DNA of 5,728 nt from Desulfovibrio sp. Lineage in GTDB: Bacteria > Desulfobacterota > Desulfovibrionia > Desulfovibrionales > Desulfovibrionaceae. This document shows, in pieces, positions 1-5,728 of the stretch; position 1 is the first letter of the stretch; each line of letters opens with the position of its first letter. A program made the position numbers and the translations under genes. Where the stretch lies: positions 1 through 5,728 of the forward strand of contig DONZ01000146.1 in NCBI GenBank assembly GCA_003512875.1, read 5' to 3'. The notes beneath the pieces are model-generated. The model was not told where the DNA came from. It did not search any database and saw only the letters and a list, made by a program, of their open reading frames with translations.

Positions 1-614
1 GTATCAGCTTTGCCGGCAGCACCATAAATATTGCTCTGCAGCTTTTTTTGATTATTTTCCTTGCCGGGCTTGCCGTTGTTTATGCAAAAACATGTTACAA
101 ACTTGCCGTCAGAATCACGGGGCTTCCGCAAGAGTGTATCGACAGGTTCATCATCGCCCTGCAACGAGCTGTGCGCTCCATTTTTTTGGGAATTTTCTTT
201 GTCGCTTTCGTGCAGGGAATTTTAACAGGTATCGGATTTTTCATTTTCGGCGTGAACGATGCGGCTTTTTGGGGATTGGCAGCCATGATTTGCGCCGTTA
301 TTCCGATTTTGGGAACAGCCCTTATCTGGGTGCCTATCGCCATTACGGTTTGGGTCGGCGGTTCTTTTTACAGCGCGCTCGGCATTGTGCTTTGGGGCAT
401 CATCATTGTTGCGGGGGCTGACAACTTTTTACGCCCTTATTGCCTTCAAAAGGGCATAAAAACATCCATCATCGTTTTATTTTTCGCTATCATATGCAGT
501 ATCATCGCTTTTGGCCCGATCGGGCTTATCCTCGGTCCCACCCTTGTGGCACTTGGCATTCAAGCCGTGGAAGAAAGCGATTATTTATTGCGGAAAGCGG
601 AACATATGGAATAG
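1..614 (+). CDS. AI-2E family transporter, C-terminal part (5' end outside window)
   Basis: The reading frame is open from base 3 to the TAG at 612-614, so the gene begins before the window; 203 residues are visible, against roughly 350 for a full-length member. This is a polytopic inner-membrane protein of the AI-2E/PerM/TqsA-like family. Members have been linked to export of autoinducer-2 or to sodium/proton antiport, and the substrate cannot be told from sequence. Visible residues alternate long hydrophobic stretches (about 8-28, 58-85, 88-140 and 153-190) with short polar links. Family hallmarks are a segment reading IPILGTALIWVP at visible residues 100-111, DNFLRP starting at 140, and a Gly/Pro-rich GPIGLILGP stretch near the C-terminus. 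The gene converges on the zinc-ribbon gene at 711-941 and shares a terminator with it. The family call is confident; the transported substrate is unknown. Confidence 0.88.
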   Translation, partial: ISFAGSTINIALQLFLIIFLAGLAVVYAKTCYKLAVRITGLPQECIDRFIIALQRAVRSIFLGIFFVAFVQGILTGIGFFIFGVNDAAFWGLAAMICAVIPILGTALIWVPIAITVWVGGSFYSALGIVLWGIIIVAGADNFLRPYCLQKGIKTSIIVLFFAIICSIIAFGPIGLILGPTLVALGIQAVEESDYLLRKAEHME

Positions 615-657
615 AAGCGCTTCCCCTCCTTAATGACCCGCAAGAATTAAATTCCAT

Positions 658-688
658 AAAAAAAAGCAGGACATTCGCCCTGCTTTTT
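658..688. terminator. Bidirectional intrinsic terminator between convergent genes
   Basis: AAAAAGCAGG at 661-670 pairs perfectly with CCTGCTTTTT at 679-688 around an 8-base loop. On the plus strand the stem is followed by T-rich sequence at 684-688. On the minus strand the eight A residues at 658-665 read as a U tract after the hairpin. It lies 43 bases after the transporter stop and about 22 bases after the zinc-ribbon stop, so it can end both transcripts. Confidence 0.82.
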
Positions 689-710
689 CGGTATTAGAAA
701 AAAAGCCAAG

Positions 711-941
711 CTAAAAATAATCCAAGTCAACGGCGGAATAGCCGTTTCCCATCATCAGCTTCACATACTGCACGCTCCGTTCATTGACCGGCAAAATAGG
801 AAAAACATTCTGACAATTTTCACACTTCACAGAACGCGGGCTCGTGGGTGAAATCAACACATTTTTTTGCCCGCAGTGAGGGCATTCATAAACGAAAATA
901 AGCTCCAAACCGCTTGGGGCAACCGGTTTCACAATATCCAT
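711..941 (-). CDS. Small zinc-ribbon protein of unknown function, 76 aa
   Basis: This is a small soluble protein with two cysteine knuckles, CPHC at residues 20-23 and CENC at 40-43. The 16-residue spacing is that of a zinc ribbon, so one structural zinc ion is expected. The C-terminal third has no further motif I recognise and ends in an acidic, aromatic DLDYF. Start choice: the frame stays open back to 998, but an ATG there would overlap gpmI by 49 bases. The ATG at 941 has AGGGG (951-947) five bases upstream and lies 8 bases past the gpmI stop. The ribosome-binding site overlaps the gpmI TAG, which suggests translational coupling. It is the last gene of the rsfS-gpmI operon and ends just before the bidirectional terminator. 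MJ0042-like zinc fingers have a similar layout. A nucleic-acid or protein-binding role is possible but not shown. Confidence 0.8.
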   Translation of the reverse strand: MDIVKPVAPSGLELIFVYECPHCGQKNVLISPTSPRSVKCENCQNVFPILPVNERSVQYVKLMMGNGYSAVDLDYF

Positions 942-949
942 ATCATCCC

Positions 950-2470
950 CTATATCAAAGACCGGCCGTCCATTTCCGCCGGTTTTTCTTGTTTCCAAAG
1001 GGCAAGCAAGGTCGGGGCGATATCTCCGAGTTTTCCTTCTTTTTCGGTCTTAACCGACCCTGTTCCGCTGAGTATTAAAAACGGCACTTTGTTCATGCTG
1101 TGGGCTGTCTGCGGTTTGCCTTCCCCGTCGAACATTTCTTCCACATTGCCATGGTCAGCGGTTACGCAAACATACATATTTTCCCGCAAAGCCGCTTCAA
1201 TGATTTTTTTCGCGCAGGAATCAACCGCTTCGCACGCCTTTACCGCTGCGGAAAGATTGCCGGTATGCCCGACCATATCGGGATTTGCCAAATTGCAAAC
1301 AATAAAATCAAAGCGAGAACTCCGTATTGCCGCCACAAGTTTATCCGTAACTTCAAAAGCGCTCATTTCCGGCTTCAAATCATACGTCGCAACGCTTTTG
1401 GGAGAATTTACCAAAATTCGCTCTTCGCCTTGAAACGTTTCTTCCCTGCCTCCGCTGAAAAAATAGGTGACATGCGCATATTTTTCCGTTTCAGCGATAC
1501 GCAGCTGCTTCAAGCCGTGTTTCGCAACCCATTCCCCCAAGGTATTGGGCAAAACATCTTTGCCAAAAGCCGCGGGCAGAGGCAAATCCGCTTCATACAC
1601 CGTCATGGAAGCCATAGAGGTTAGCGGAACAAATTTTCTTTGAAAACCGGAAAATTCCTTATCGAGAAAAGCATGCGCAAGCTCCCTCGCCCTGTCCGCC
1701 CTGAAATTGAAAAAGAAAATTCCGTCGCCGTTTTGGACGGTCGCTTCTTCTTTTGCCAAAAGCAAATGCGGTTCTATGAACTCATCGGTAATTTCTTTCG
1801 CATAGGAAGCGGACAAAACTTCTTCGGCGGAAGAAGCGGTATCCGCCATGCCGTCGACCAGCATATTCCAAGCTTTTTCCACACGTTCCCAGCGCTTATC
1901 CCTATCCATCGCATAGAAGCGCCCGCAAATGCTCGCCAATTTGCCGCCATACTCATTCATGATGCTTAAAATTTCCTGCACATAATGCATGCCGGACGTG
2001 GGCGAAGTATCCCTTCCGTCCGTAAACGCGTGCAAATAGACAGGAACATTCTGTTCTTTCGCCAAACGAAGCAGCGCTTTTATATGATTGATATGGCTGT
2101 GCACGCCGCCGTCGGAAAGAAGCCCCATCAAATGCAGGCGTCCGTGCTGTTTTTTGATTTGTTCGCAAAGCCCGAGCAAAACAGAATTGCGGTAAAAACC
2201 GCCATTTGAAATAGCGGCGTCAACAGCTTTCATATCCTGCAAAACGACTCTTCCCGCCCCGATATTCAAATGCCCGACTTCGGAATTGCCGATAAACCCG
2301 GCAGGAAGCCCGACCGCTTCGCCCGAAGCTTCAAGCCTTGCCAAGTTACTGTCAGCCAACAGCGCATCCAGATAAGGCGTGTCCGCGAGTTTCGCGGCAT
2401 TTCCGGCACTTTCTTCCGCAAGCCCGTAACCGTCCAAAATGAGCAATAACGTCTTAGGAACAGCCCCCAT
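950..2470 (-). CDS. gpmI: 2,3-bisphosphoglycerate-independent phosphoglycerate mutase
   Basis: This enzyme interconverts 3- and 2-phosphoglycerate in glycolysis and gluconeogenesis, using two metal ions (usually manganese) and a phosphoserine intermediate. It is a full-length member at 506 residues. Family motifs, numbered from the chosen start: metal-binding Asp13 in LILDGYG; nucleophile Ser63 in GNSEVGH; SDGGVHSH with His124; TDGRD at 150-154; RFYAMDRDKRW from 184; RADR at 257-260; Lys330 in EKYAHVTYFFSGG; PDMVGHTG with Asp398 and His402; ADHGN with Asp439 and His440; and AHS with His457. No catalytic residue is missing. Start: an in-frame ATG at 2476 overlaps the rsfS stop (ATGA), but AAAAAGG ends only one base before it. 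The same AAGG sits 7 bases before the ATG at 2470, so 2470 is preferred; 2476 would add Met-Ser. It lies between rsfS and the zinc-ribbon gene and is probably translationally coupled to both. Confidence 0.97.
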   Translation of the reverse strand: MGAVPKTLLLILDGYGLAEESAGNAAKLADTPYLDALLADSNLARLEASGEAVGLPAGFIGNSEVGHLNIGAGRVVLQDMKAVDAAISNGGFYRNSVLLGLCEQIKKQHGRLHLMGLLSDGGVHSHINHIKALLRLAKEQNVPVYLHAFTDGRDTSPTSGMHYVQEILSIMNEYGGKLASICGRFYAMDRDKRWERVEKAWNMLVDGMADTASSAEEVLSASYAKEITDEFIEPHLLLAKEEATVQNGDGIFFFNFRADRARELAHAFLDKEFSGFQRKFVPLTSMASMTVYEADLPLPAAFGKDVLPNTLGEWVAKHGLKQLRIAETEKYAHVTYFFSGGREETFQGEERILVNSPKSVATYDLKPEMSAFEVTDKLVAAIRSSRFDFIVCNLANPDMVGHTGNLSAAVKACEAVDSCAKKIIEAALRENMYVCVTADHGNVEEMFDGEGKPQTAHSMNKVPFLILSGTGSVKTEKEGKLGDIAPTLLALWKQEKPAEMDGRSLI

Positions 2471-2472
2471 AC

Positions 2473-2853
2473 TCATACCTTTTTCGCCCTTTCGGAAAGA
2501 ACGACGCTTTCCGCCTCACGCCATAAATTTTCCAATTGGAACAATTCACGGGTTTCTTCCTGAAAAATATGCACGACAATATCATTCAAATCAACAAGAA
2601 CCCAAGTTCCTGCCTGATACCCTTCCGTTGACAAAATTTCAAATTTCTCTTTTTTGCTTTCCATGATGATATGGTCCGCCAAGCTTTTGGCATGACGGGC
2701 GGAACTTGCGGAAACGATAACAACCATGTCCGTGACAGCGCTTTTCACATCCAACACTTTAATATCTTTAGCTTTGCCCTCGACAAGCCATGTATAGACA
2801 TACTCGGCTTTTTCCTTAACGGGCAGAAGCGAAAACTTTTTTTCTTTCGCCAT
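2473..2853 (-). CDS. rsfS: Ribosomal silencing factor RsfS (Iojap/DUF143 family)
   Basis: RsfS binds ribosomal protein L14 on the large subunit and prevents 30S-50S joining, lowering translation in stationary phase or starvation. The protein has 126 residues, typical of the family. The family core runs from about residue 14 to 115: DIKVLDV at 30-36, TDMVVIVSASSARHAK (about 41-56), and the signature GTWVLVDLNDIVVHIF followed by R-LFQLENLWREA near the C-terminus. Start: the frame extends to 2961, but that extension is AT-rich intergenic sequence with no family similarity. The ATG at 2853 has GGAG (2864-2861) seven bases upstream and gives a normal N-terminus. The TGA at 2475-2473 touches the gpmI start. 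rsfS is often found near nadD, proA or gpmI; here it appears to be the first gene of its operon, since the plus-strand ligase operon diverges upstream. Confidence 0.93.
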   Translation of the reverse strand: MAKEKKFSLLPVKEKAEYVYTWLVEGKAKDIKVLDVKSAVTDMVVIVSASSARHAKSLADHIIMESKKEKFEILSTEGYQAGTWVLVDLNDIVVHIFQEETRELFQLENLWREAESVVLSERAKKV

Positions 2854-2879
2854 TCCTATTCTCCAAGGGATTTTTTCCC

Positions 2880-2908
2880 AGTTTAGCAAAATTTTTCCAC
2901 AAGCACAA
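2880..2908 (-). promoter_or_regulatory. Weak candidate sigma70 promoter for rsfS operon
   Basis: On the minus strand TTGTGC (2908-2903) is followed after exactly 17 bases by TAAACT (2885-2880). This would start transcription about 20 bases before the rsfS ATG and just before its GGAG. The -35 match is poor (3 of 6) and the region is AT-rich, so chance matches are likely. A promoter must lie somewhere in 2854-3000, because the upstream neighbour is divergent. Confidence 0.25.
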
Positions 2909-2949
2909 ATAACATTTTTGTAAATTTTTTGTTCCCTATCCGCTTTATC

Positions 2950-2978
2950 TTGACCTTGCAAAAAAAATGATGCATAAA
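2950..2978 (+). promoter_or_regulatory. Candidate sigma70 promoter for the ligase operon
   Basis: TTGACC (2950-2955, 5 of 6 to consensus) and CATAAA (2973-2978, 4 of 6) are separated by 17 bases, the optimal spacing. Transcription would begin near 2985, giving a leader of about 40 bases before the ATG at 3024. An in-frame ATG at 2967 lies inside this promoter, which argues against the longer form of the ligase. Confidence 0.6.
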
Positions 2979-3023
2979 AAAAATAACTTTTGTGAAAGGT
3001 ATGCTGTAAGGAGTGGATTAATT

Positions 3024-4322
3024 ATGATGTTTCAACAAGATTTGGAAACCTTGCCAAGAGAAGAATTAAAAGAGCTGCAGCTGAGAAGACTGCAAGATTT
3101 ATGCGCGCGCCTGTATGCGAACGTTCCATTCTATCAAAGAAAATTTGACGAAATTGGAATTACGCCGAAAGATATAAAATCCCTTTCTGACATAAAATAC
3201 CTTCCTTTTACGGAAAAACAAGATTTGCGTGACAATTATCCCTACGGCTTATTCGCCATGCCTAAGGAAAATATCGTCCGCCTGCACGCCTCAAGCGGAA
3301 CAACGGGAAAAGCGACGGTGGTCGGCTATACCCACAGGGATATCAACAACTGGGCGAACTGTATGGCACGCTCTTTCGCATCCGTCGGGCTGACCCAAAA
3401 AGACATGATACATATCGCCTACGGATACGGACTTTTTACCGGAGGACTCGGAGCGCACTATGGGGCTGAACAGCTTGGCGCCGTAGCAATTCCGATGTCA
3501 GGAGGCTCCACCAAGCGTCAAATCCAGCTTATGCGCGATTTTGAAGCCACAGCCCTTTGCTGCACTCCTTCCTATGCCTTATACCTTTATGAGGCAGGGC
3601 TTGAAGCCGACATCAATTTTAAAGAACTTCCTTTGCGTATCGGTGTTTTCGGGGCGGAACCATGGACGGAAAACATGCGGCACGAAATAGAGGAAAAACT
3701 TTCCATCAAAGCGTATAACATTTACGGGCTTTCCGAAGTCATGGGTCCCGGAGTCGCCTGTGAATGCGAAGCGAGCGCCAACGGACTCATGCATATCCAA
3801 GAAGACCATTTCTACCCTGAAATTATCGACCCGATAACCGGAGAACAGCTGGAAGACGGCGAAGAGGGCGAACTTGTTCTCACAACCCTCACCAAAGAAG
3901 GCGTGCCGCTTCTTCGTTACAGAACAAGGGACATCACTTCCATCAACACAACGCCCTGCGCCTGCGGCAGAACCTTTAGAAGAATCAACCGCCTGAAAGG
4001 ACGTTCCGACGACATGCTCATCATTCGCGGCGTCAACGTGTATCCGCAGCAAATCGAGGGCATCATCATCGAAGCGGAAGGAACGGCTCCTCATTACCAA
4101 ATCATCGTCACCCGCGAAGGCGCGCTGGATACTGTTGAAATTTTAGTGGAAATCGCAGAAGGAACCTTTACCGATACCATTAAAGGCTTGCAGCAACGCG
4201 AACAGAAAATTCAAAAGACAATCAAGGAATTTCTTGGGGTCACAACCAAGGTTCGCCTTGTCGAGCCCAAAACAATCGAAAGGACCGACGGCAAAGCGAA
4301 ACGGATAATCGACAAACGTTAA
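3024..4322 (+). CDS. Phenylacetate-CoA ligase family enzyme (AMP-forming)
   Basis: This is an adenylate-forming enzyme expected to activate an aryl- or arylacetic acid such as phenylacetate, using ATP and CoA, to give the CoA thioester, AMP and pyrophosphate in the cytoplasm. It has 432 residues, the usual PaaK length. Motifs seen: the phosphate-binding loop SSGTTGK at residues 90-96; [10 protein letters not shown] at 234-243; YRTRD with the ribose-binding Asp303; the hinge [11 protein letters not shown] at 326-336; PaaK-like VNVYPQQIE after it; and the C-terminal TDGKAKR with the likely catalytic Lys424. Cysteine pairs CEC (246-248) and CACG (312-315) may form a structural zinc site. Start: AAGGAG (3008-3013) lies 10 bases before the ATG at 3024. 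ATG 3027 is possible, and the 2967 ATG falls inside the predicted promoter. It is first in a three-gene operon. In anaerobes such ligases often accompany indolepyruvate oxidoreductase, but none is visible here. The exact substrate is not resolved, so paaK is not assigned. Confidence 0.9.
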   Translation: MMFQQDLETLPREELKELQLRRLQDLCARLYANVPFYQRKFDEIGITPKDIKSLSDIKYLPFTEKQDLRDNYPYGLFAMPKENIVRLHASSGTTGKATVVGYTHRDINNWANCMARSFASVGLTQKDMIHIAYGYGLFTGGLGAHYGAEQLGAVAIPMSGGSTKRQIQLMRDFEATALCCTPSYALYLYEAGLEADINFKELPLRIGVFGAEPWTENMRHEIEEKLSIKAYNIYGLSEVMGPGVACECEASANGLMHIQEDHFYPEIIDPITGEQLEDGEEGELVLTTLTKEGVPLLRYRTRDITSINTTPCACGRTFRRINRLKGRSDDMLIIRGVNVYPQQIEGIIIEAEGTAPHYQIIVTREGALDTVEILVEIAEGTFTDTIKGLQQREQKIQKTIKEFLGVTTKVRLVEPKTIERTDGKAKRIIDKR

Positions 4323-4324
4323 TA

Positions 4325-4999
4325 ATGATAGACTTTCATATTGAAATTAATGAGCAACTCCCCCCGGCTTCCGCTGTTTTTTACGCAAAAAGTTTGGGAC
4401 TGCGCGCTATCGCCCTTATTGCCGATACAGACCATATCCCTGTTTCGGCAGAAGCAATCCGAAACGGGAATACGCAGGAAGCCATAAACGCCTCACCGCA
4501 TATCGCCTCGCTTTTGGAAACGCAAAAATATATCCATGAGCTCGCTGTTTATTATGATATGCAGGTGATTTTCGGAATACAGCTGCGGCATGTTCCGCCC
4601 GCTCTTCTTGAAACGGCTGTTGCGTTTTACCGCTCCATTAACATTCCTTTCATCGGCGTACACGGGGAAAGCATTTCCGACATTGTGGAAAAGGGCACTA
4701 ATTTTTCCGCAATAAGGGCGAAAGCGGATATTCTTTTCAATGCGGGGCTTATTGACGAAAAATGCGTGGAACTTGCCAAAGAAAACAATGTGTTCCTTGA
4801 AGTTTCAACCCACCCGAAACACGCTTACGCCAATGCGCATTTGGCAAAGCTTGCCGATAAGCACGGGGCGAAACTCGCTCTTGGAAGCAAGGCGCGCTCA
4901 CTGCATGAAATCCATAGCCCTGAAATGCAAAGGATGATTTTAAAAGGGGCTTGCGTAGAAAAGGAAAACAGCTATGAATTATTACAAAAAATCCAATAA
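4325..4999 (+). CDS. Degenerate PHP-domain protein (histidinol-phosphatase-like), probably catalytically impaired
   Basis: The 224-residue fold outline matches the short PHP family annotated as histidinol phosphate phosphatase domain proteins. Shared features are the MID-x-H opening, HVPP at 89-92, VHGE at 112-115, GTN-x-x-AI at 124-130, GLI at 141-143 and the E-x6-H-x3-N-x-H pattern at 159-172. Metal-binding positions look lost. The usual HTH is H5-I-E7, the GxE is GIQ (Gln86), the HPGLI is N139-A-GLI, and the C-terminal D-x-H is replaced around 187-192 (GSKARS). The TDH motif survives at 35-37 only if a three-residue insertion is assumed. The consensus comparison is from memory of the family. 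The frame is intact with no stop or frameshift, so it is a divergent protein rather than an obvious pseudogene. It starts 2 bases after the ligase stop with no clear Shine-Dalgarno sequence, so translation probably relies on coupling. The function is unknown; a regulatory or structural role is possible. Confidence 0.75.
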   Translation: MIDFHIEINEQLPPASAVFYAKSLGLRAIALIADTDHIPVSAEAIRNGNTQEAINASPHIASLLETQKYIHELAVYYDMQVIFGIQLRHVPPALLETAVAFYRSINIPFIGVHGESISDIVEKGTNFSAIRAKADILFNAGLIDEKCVELAKENNVFLEVSTHPKHAYANAHLAKLADKHGAKLALGSKARSLHEIHSPEMQRMILKGACVEKENSYELLQKIQ

Positions 5000-5016
5000 A
5001 TTTAAAGGAGTACAAT

Positions 5017-5253
5017 ATGGCAGAATGTCCAAAATGTAATGGTTCCGGAAGGCAATCCTGCGGTGTTTGCTGGGGCGGGCAAAGACAAATTCTTTGCATG
5101 GGCTGCAGCGGACGCGGTTACATCAAACATGAAGACGGCACCAAAGAAACTTGCAAACGCTGCAACGGTGCAAAATTTTATATTCCATTAAGCTGTCCGA
5201 AATGCGATAACAGCATACCATGCCCGCACTGCAACGGAACGGGAAAAATTTAA
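5017..5253 (+). CDS. Small DnaJ-type cysteine-rich zinc-finger protein, 78 aa
   Basis: Twelve cysteines form six CxxC pairs at residues 4/7, 15/18, 27/30, 46/49, 60/63 and 69/72. Several continue as the CxxCxGxG repeat typical of the DnaJ central zinc-binding domain: CNGSG after the first pair, CSGRG at 30-34 and CNGTG at 72-76. DnaJ has four such repeats and two zinc ions; six pairs could hold three. There is no J domain, no C-terminal substrate domain, no signal peptide and no membrane segment. It has the strongest ribosome-binding site in the window, AAAGGAG at 5004-5010 with 6 bases to the ATG, so it can be translated independently. It lies 17 bases after the PHP-like gene, in the same operon, and is followed by a strong terminator. 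Proteins built of this module alone can act as thiol or folding helpers, but no function can be assigned here. Confidence 0.85.
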   Translation: MAECPKCNGSGRQSCGVCWGGQRQILCMGCSGRGYIKHEDGTKETCKRCNGAKFYIPLSCPKCDNSIPCPHCNGTGKI

Positions 5254-5272
5254 TCCTATCTGTTTAACATTA

Positions 5273-5301
5273 AAAAATGTGGGAATAGTTCCCACATTTT
5301 T
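5273..5301. terminator. Strong bidirectional hairpin terminator
   Basis: AAAAATGTGGGAA (5273-5285) and TTCCCACATTTTT (5289-5301) form a perfect 13-bp stem with a 3-base TAG loop. Each strand reads into a T-rich run (plus 5297-5306; minus from the A tract at 5277-5272). It lies 19 bases after the zinc-finger gene and 39 bases after the end of prmA on the other strand, so it serves both convergent transcripts. Confidence 0.9.
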
Positions 5302-5340
5302 CTTTTAATATTTTCATAAGAAAGAAAAGAGCCTAAGAAA

Positions 5341-5728
5341 TCATCCCCAATAAAGCGATACCCATTCCCCGTCTTTCATATCTGTTTCCTGCCGAAATTG
5401 CCGTGCCTTGCCCATTCTTTCATAGGCTTTTTCCAAATCAGCGACTTGTATTCCTAAAAATCCTGATAAAATAAGCATATGGTTCGGGCTTACCGCATTA
5501 ATAATATCCTCCGCCATTTCCCGCAATGGCTGGGCTAAAATATTTGCGATAACGACGTCAAATTGCTGCCCTTGCACTTTCTCAATGCTTCCCAGTCCGA
5601 CAGTAAAATCTTTCACGGAATTTAACACGCAGTTTTCCTTTGCGTTATCCACAGCCAAAGACTCAATATCCAGTCCGCAGCCCGTCAGCCCGTAATGCGT
5701 GCACGCAATGCCCAAAATGCCCGTGCCT
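5341..5728 (-). CDS. prmA: Ribosomal protein L11 methyltransferase, C-terminal part (5' end outside window)
   Basis: PrmA trimethylates ribosomal protein L11 at lysine side chains and the N-terminus, using S-adenosylmethionine. The frame enters at the window edge and ends at the TGA at 5343-5341; 128 residues are visible out of roughly 290 in the family. The first visible residues, GTGILGIAC, are the end of SAM-binding motif I. They are followed by GLDIESLAVDNAKEN, whose acidic residue should bind the ribose, then the characteristic VIANILAQPL near visible residues 59-68, the catalytic-region NIL-x-xPL signature of PrmA. The end (WVSLYWG) is the normal family C-terminus. A TTG at 5715 lies inside motif I and is not a plausible start. 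It converges on the zinc-finger gene. Related small-molecule methyltransferases share motif I, but the NILAQPL motif makes PrmA the best call. Confidence 0.9.
   Translation of the reverse strand, partial: GTGILGIACTHYGLTGCGLDIESLAVDNAKENCVLNSVKDFTVGLGSIEKVQGQQFDVVIANILAQPLREMAEDIINAVSPNHMLILSGFLGIQVADLEKAYERMGKARQFRQETDMKDGEWVSLYWG

Noticed and set aside
95..343. Minus-strand open frame inside the AI-2E transporter gene
   Set aside because: It is antisense to the transmembrane coding region and its composition is a by-product of hydrophobic codons on the other strand.
942..998. 19-residue extension of the zinc-ribbon protein into gpmI
   Set aside because: It overlaps gpmI by 49 bases, whereas the ATG at 941 has a well-spaced AGGGG just upstream.
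867..1624. Two long plus-strand open frames opposite gpmI
   Set aside because: They lie wholly antisense to the motif-complete gpmI, resemble no family, and have no ribosome-binding context.
1640..2209. Several further open frames on both strands inside gpmI
   Set aside because: They are shadows of gpmI codon structure with no recognisable domains.
2854..2961. N-terminal extension of rsfS with two cysteines
   Set aside because: It is AT-rich intergenic sequence. The GGAG-preceded ATG at 2853 gives the normal family length, and promoters must lie in this gap.
2880..2990. Poly-A/T tracts in the divergent intergenic region as a riboswitch or operator
   Set aside because: I found no convincing inverted repeat or conserved leader structure beyond simple AT richness and the promoter candidates.
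3579..4100. 173-residue minus-strand open frame inside the ligase gene
   Set aside because: It is antisense to conserved adenylation motifs and shows no protein family features.
4749..5099. Minus-strand open frame across the PHP/zinc-finger junction
   Set aside because: It overlaps two well-supported plus-strand genes and the strong ribosome-binding site between them.

Overview
The window looks like an ordinary stretch of bacterial chromosome with moderate GC content (mid-40s per cent by eye). It is most likely from an anaerobic deltaproteobacterium of the Desulfovibrio/Bilophila type. That assignment is an inference from gene content: rsfS and gpmI together with a small zinc-ribbon gene, a phenylacetate-CoA-ligase-type enzyme, and a PHP protein of a kind I associate with Desulfovibrionaceae. 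No mobile element, phage gene, CRISPR array, tRNA or rRNA was seen.

Layout. (1) Bases 1-614, plus strand: the C-terminal part of an AI-2E family membrane transporter, ending at a bidirectional hairpin terminator at 658-688. (2) Bases 711-2853, minus strand: a tightly packed operon transcribed rsfS, gpmI, then a 76-residue zinc-ribbon protein. It combines ribosome silencing, glycolysis and an unknown small protein. (3) Bases 2854-3023: a divergent AT-rich intergenic region with a good sigma70-type promoter for the plus-strand operon. (4) Bases 3024-5253, plus strand: an aryl-CoA ligase of the PaaK type, then a degenerate PHP-domain protein 2 bases downstream, then a 78-residue protein with six CxxC pairs resembling the DnaJ zinc-finger domain. 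A perfect 13-bp hairpin terminator closes the operon at 5273-5301. (5) Bases 5341-5728, minus strand: the C-terminal part of ribosomal protein L11 methyltransferase (prmA), convergent on the same terminator.

How the genes relate. The minus-strand operon is housekeeping. RsfS blocks joining of the ribosomal subunits when nutrients run short, and GpmI interconverts 3- and 2-phosphoglycerate. The plus-strand trio is the less explained part. The ligase should activate phenylacetate-like acids to CoA thioesters. Its partner keeps the outline of a PHP phosphoesterase but appears to have lost most metal ligands, and the third protein is a free-standing cysteine-rich zinc module. The sequence does not show what the three do together.
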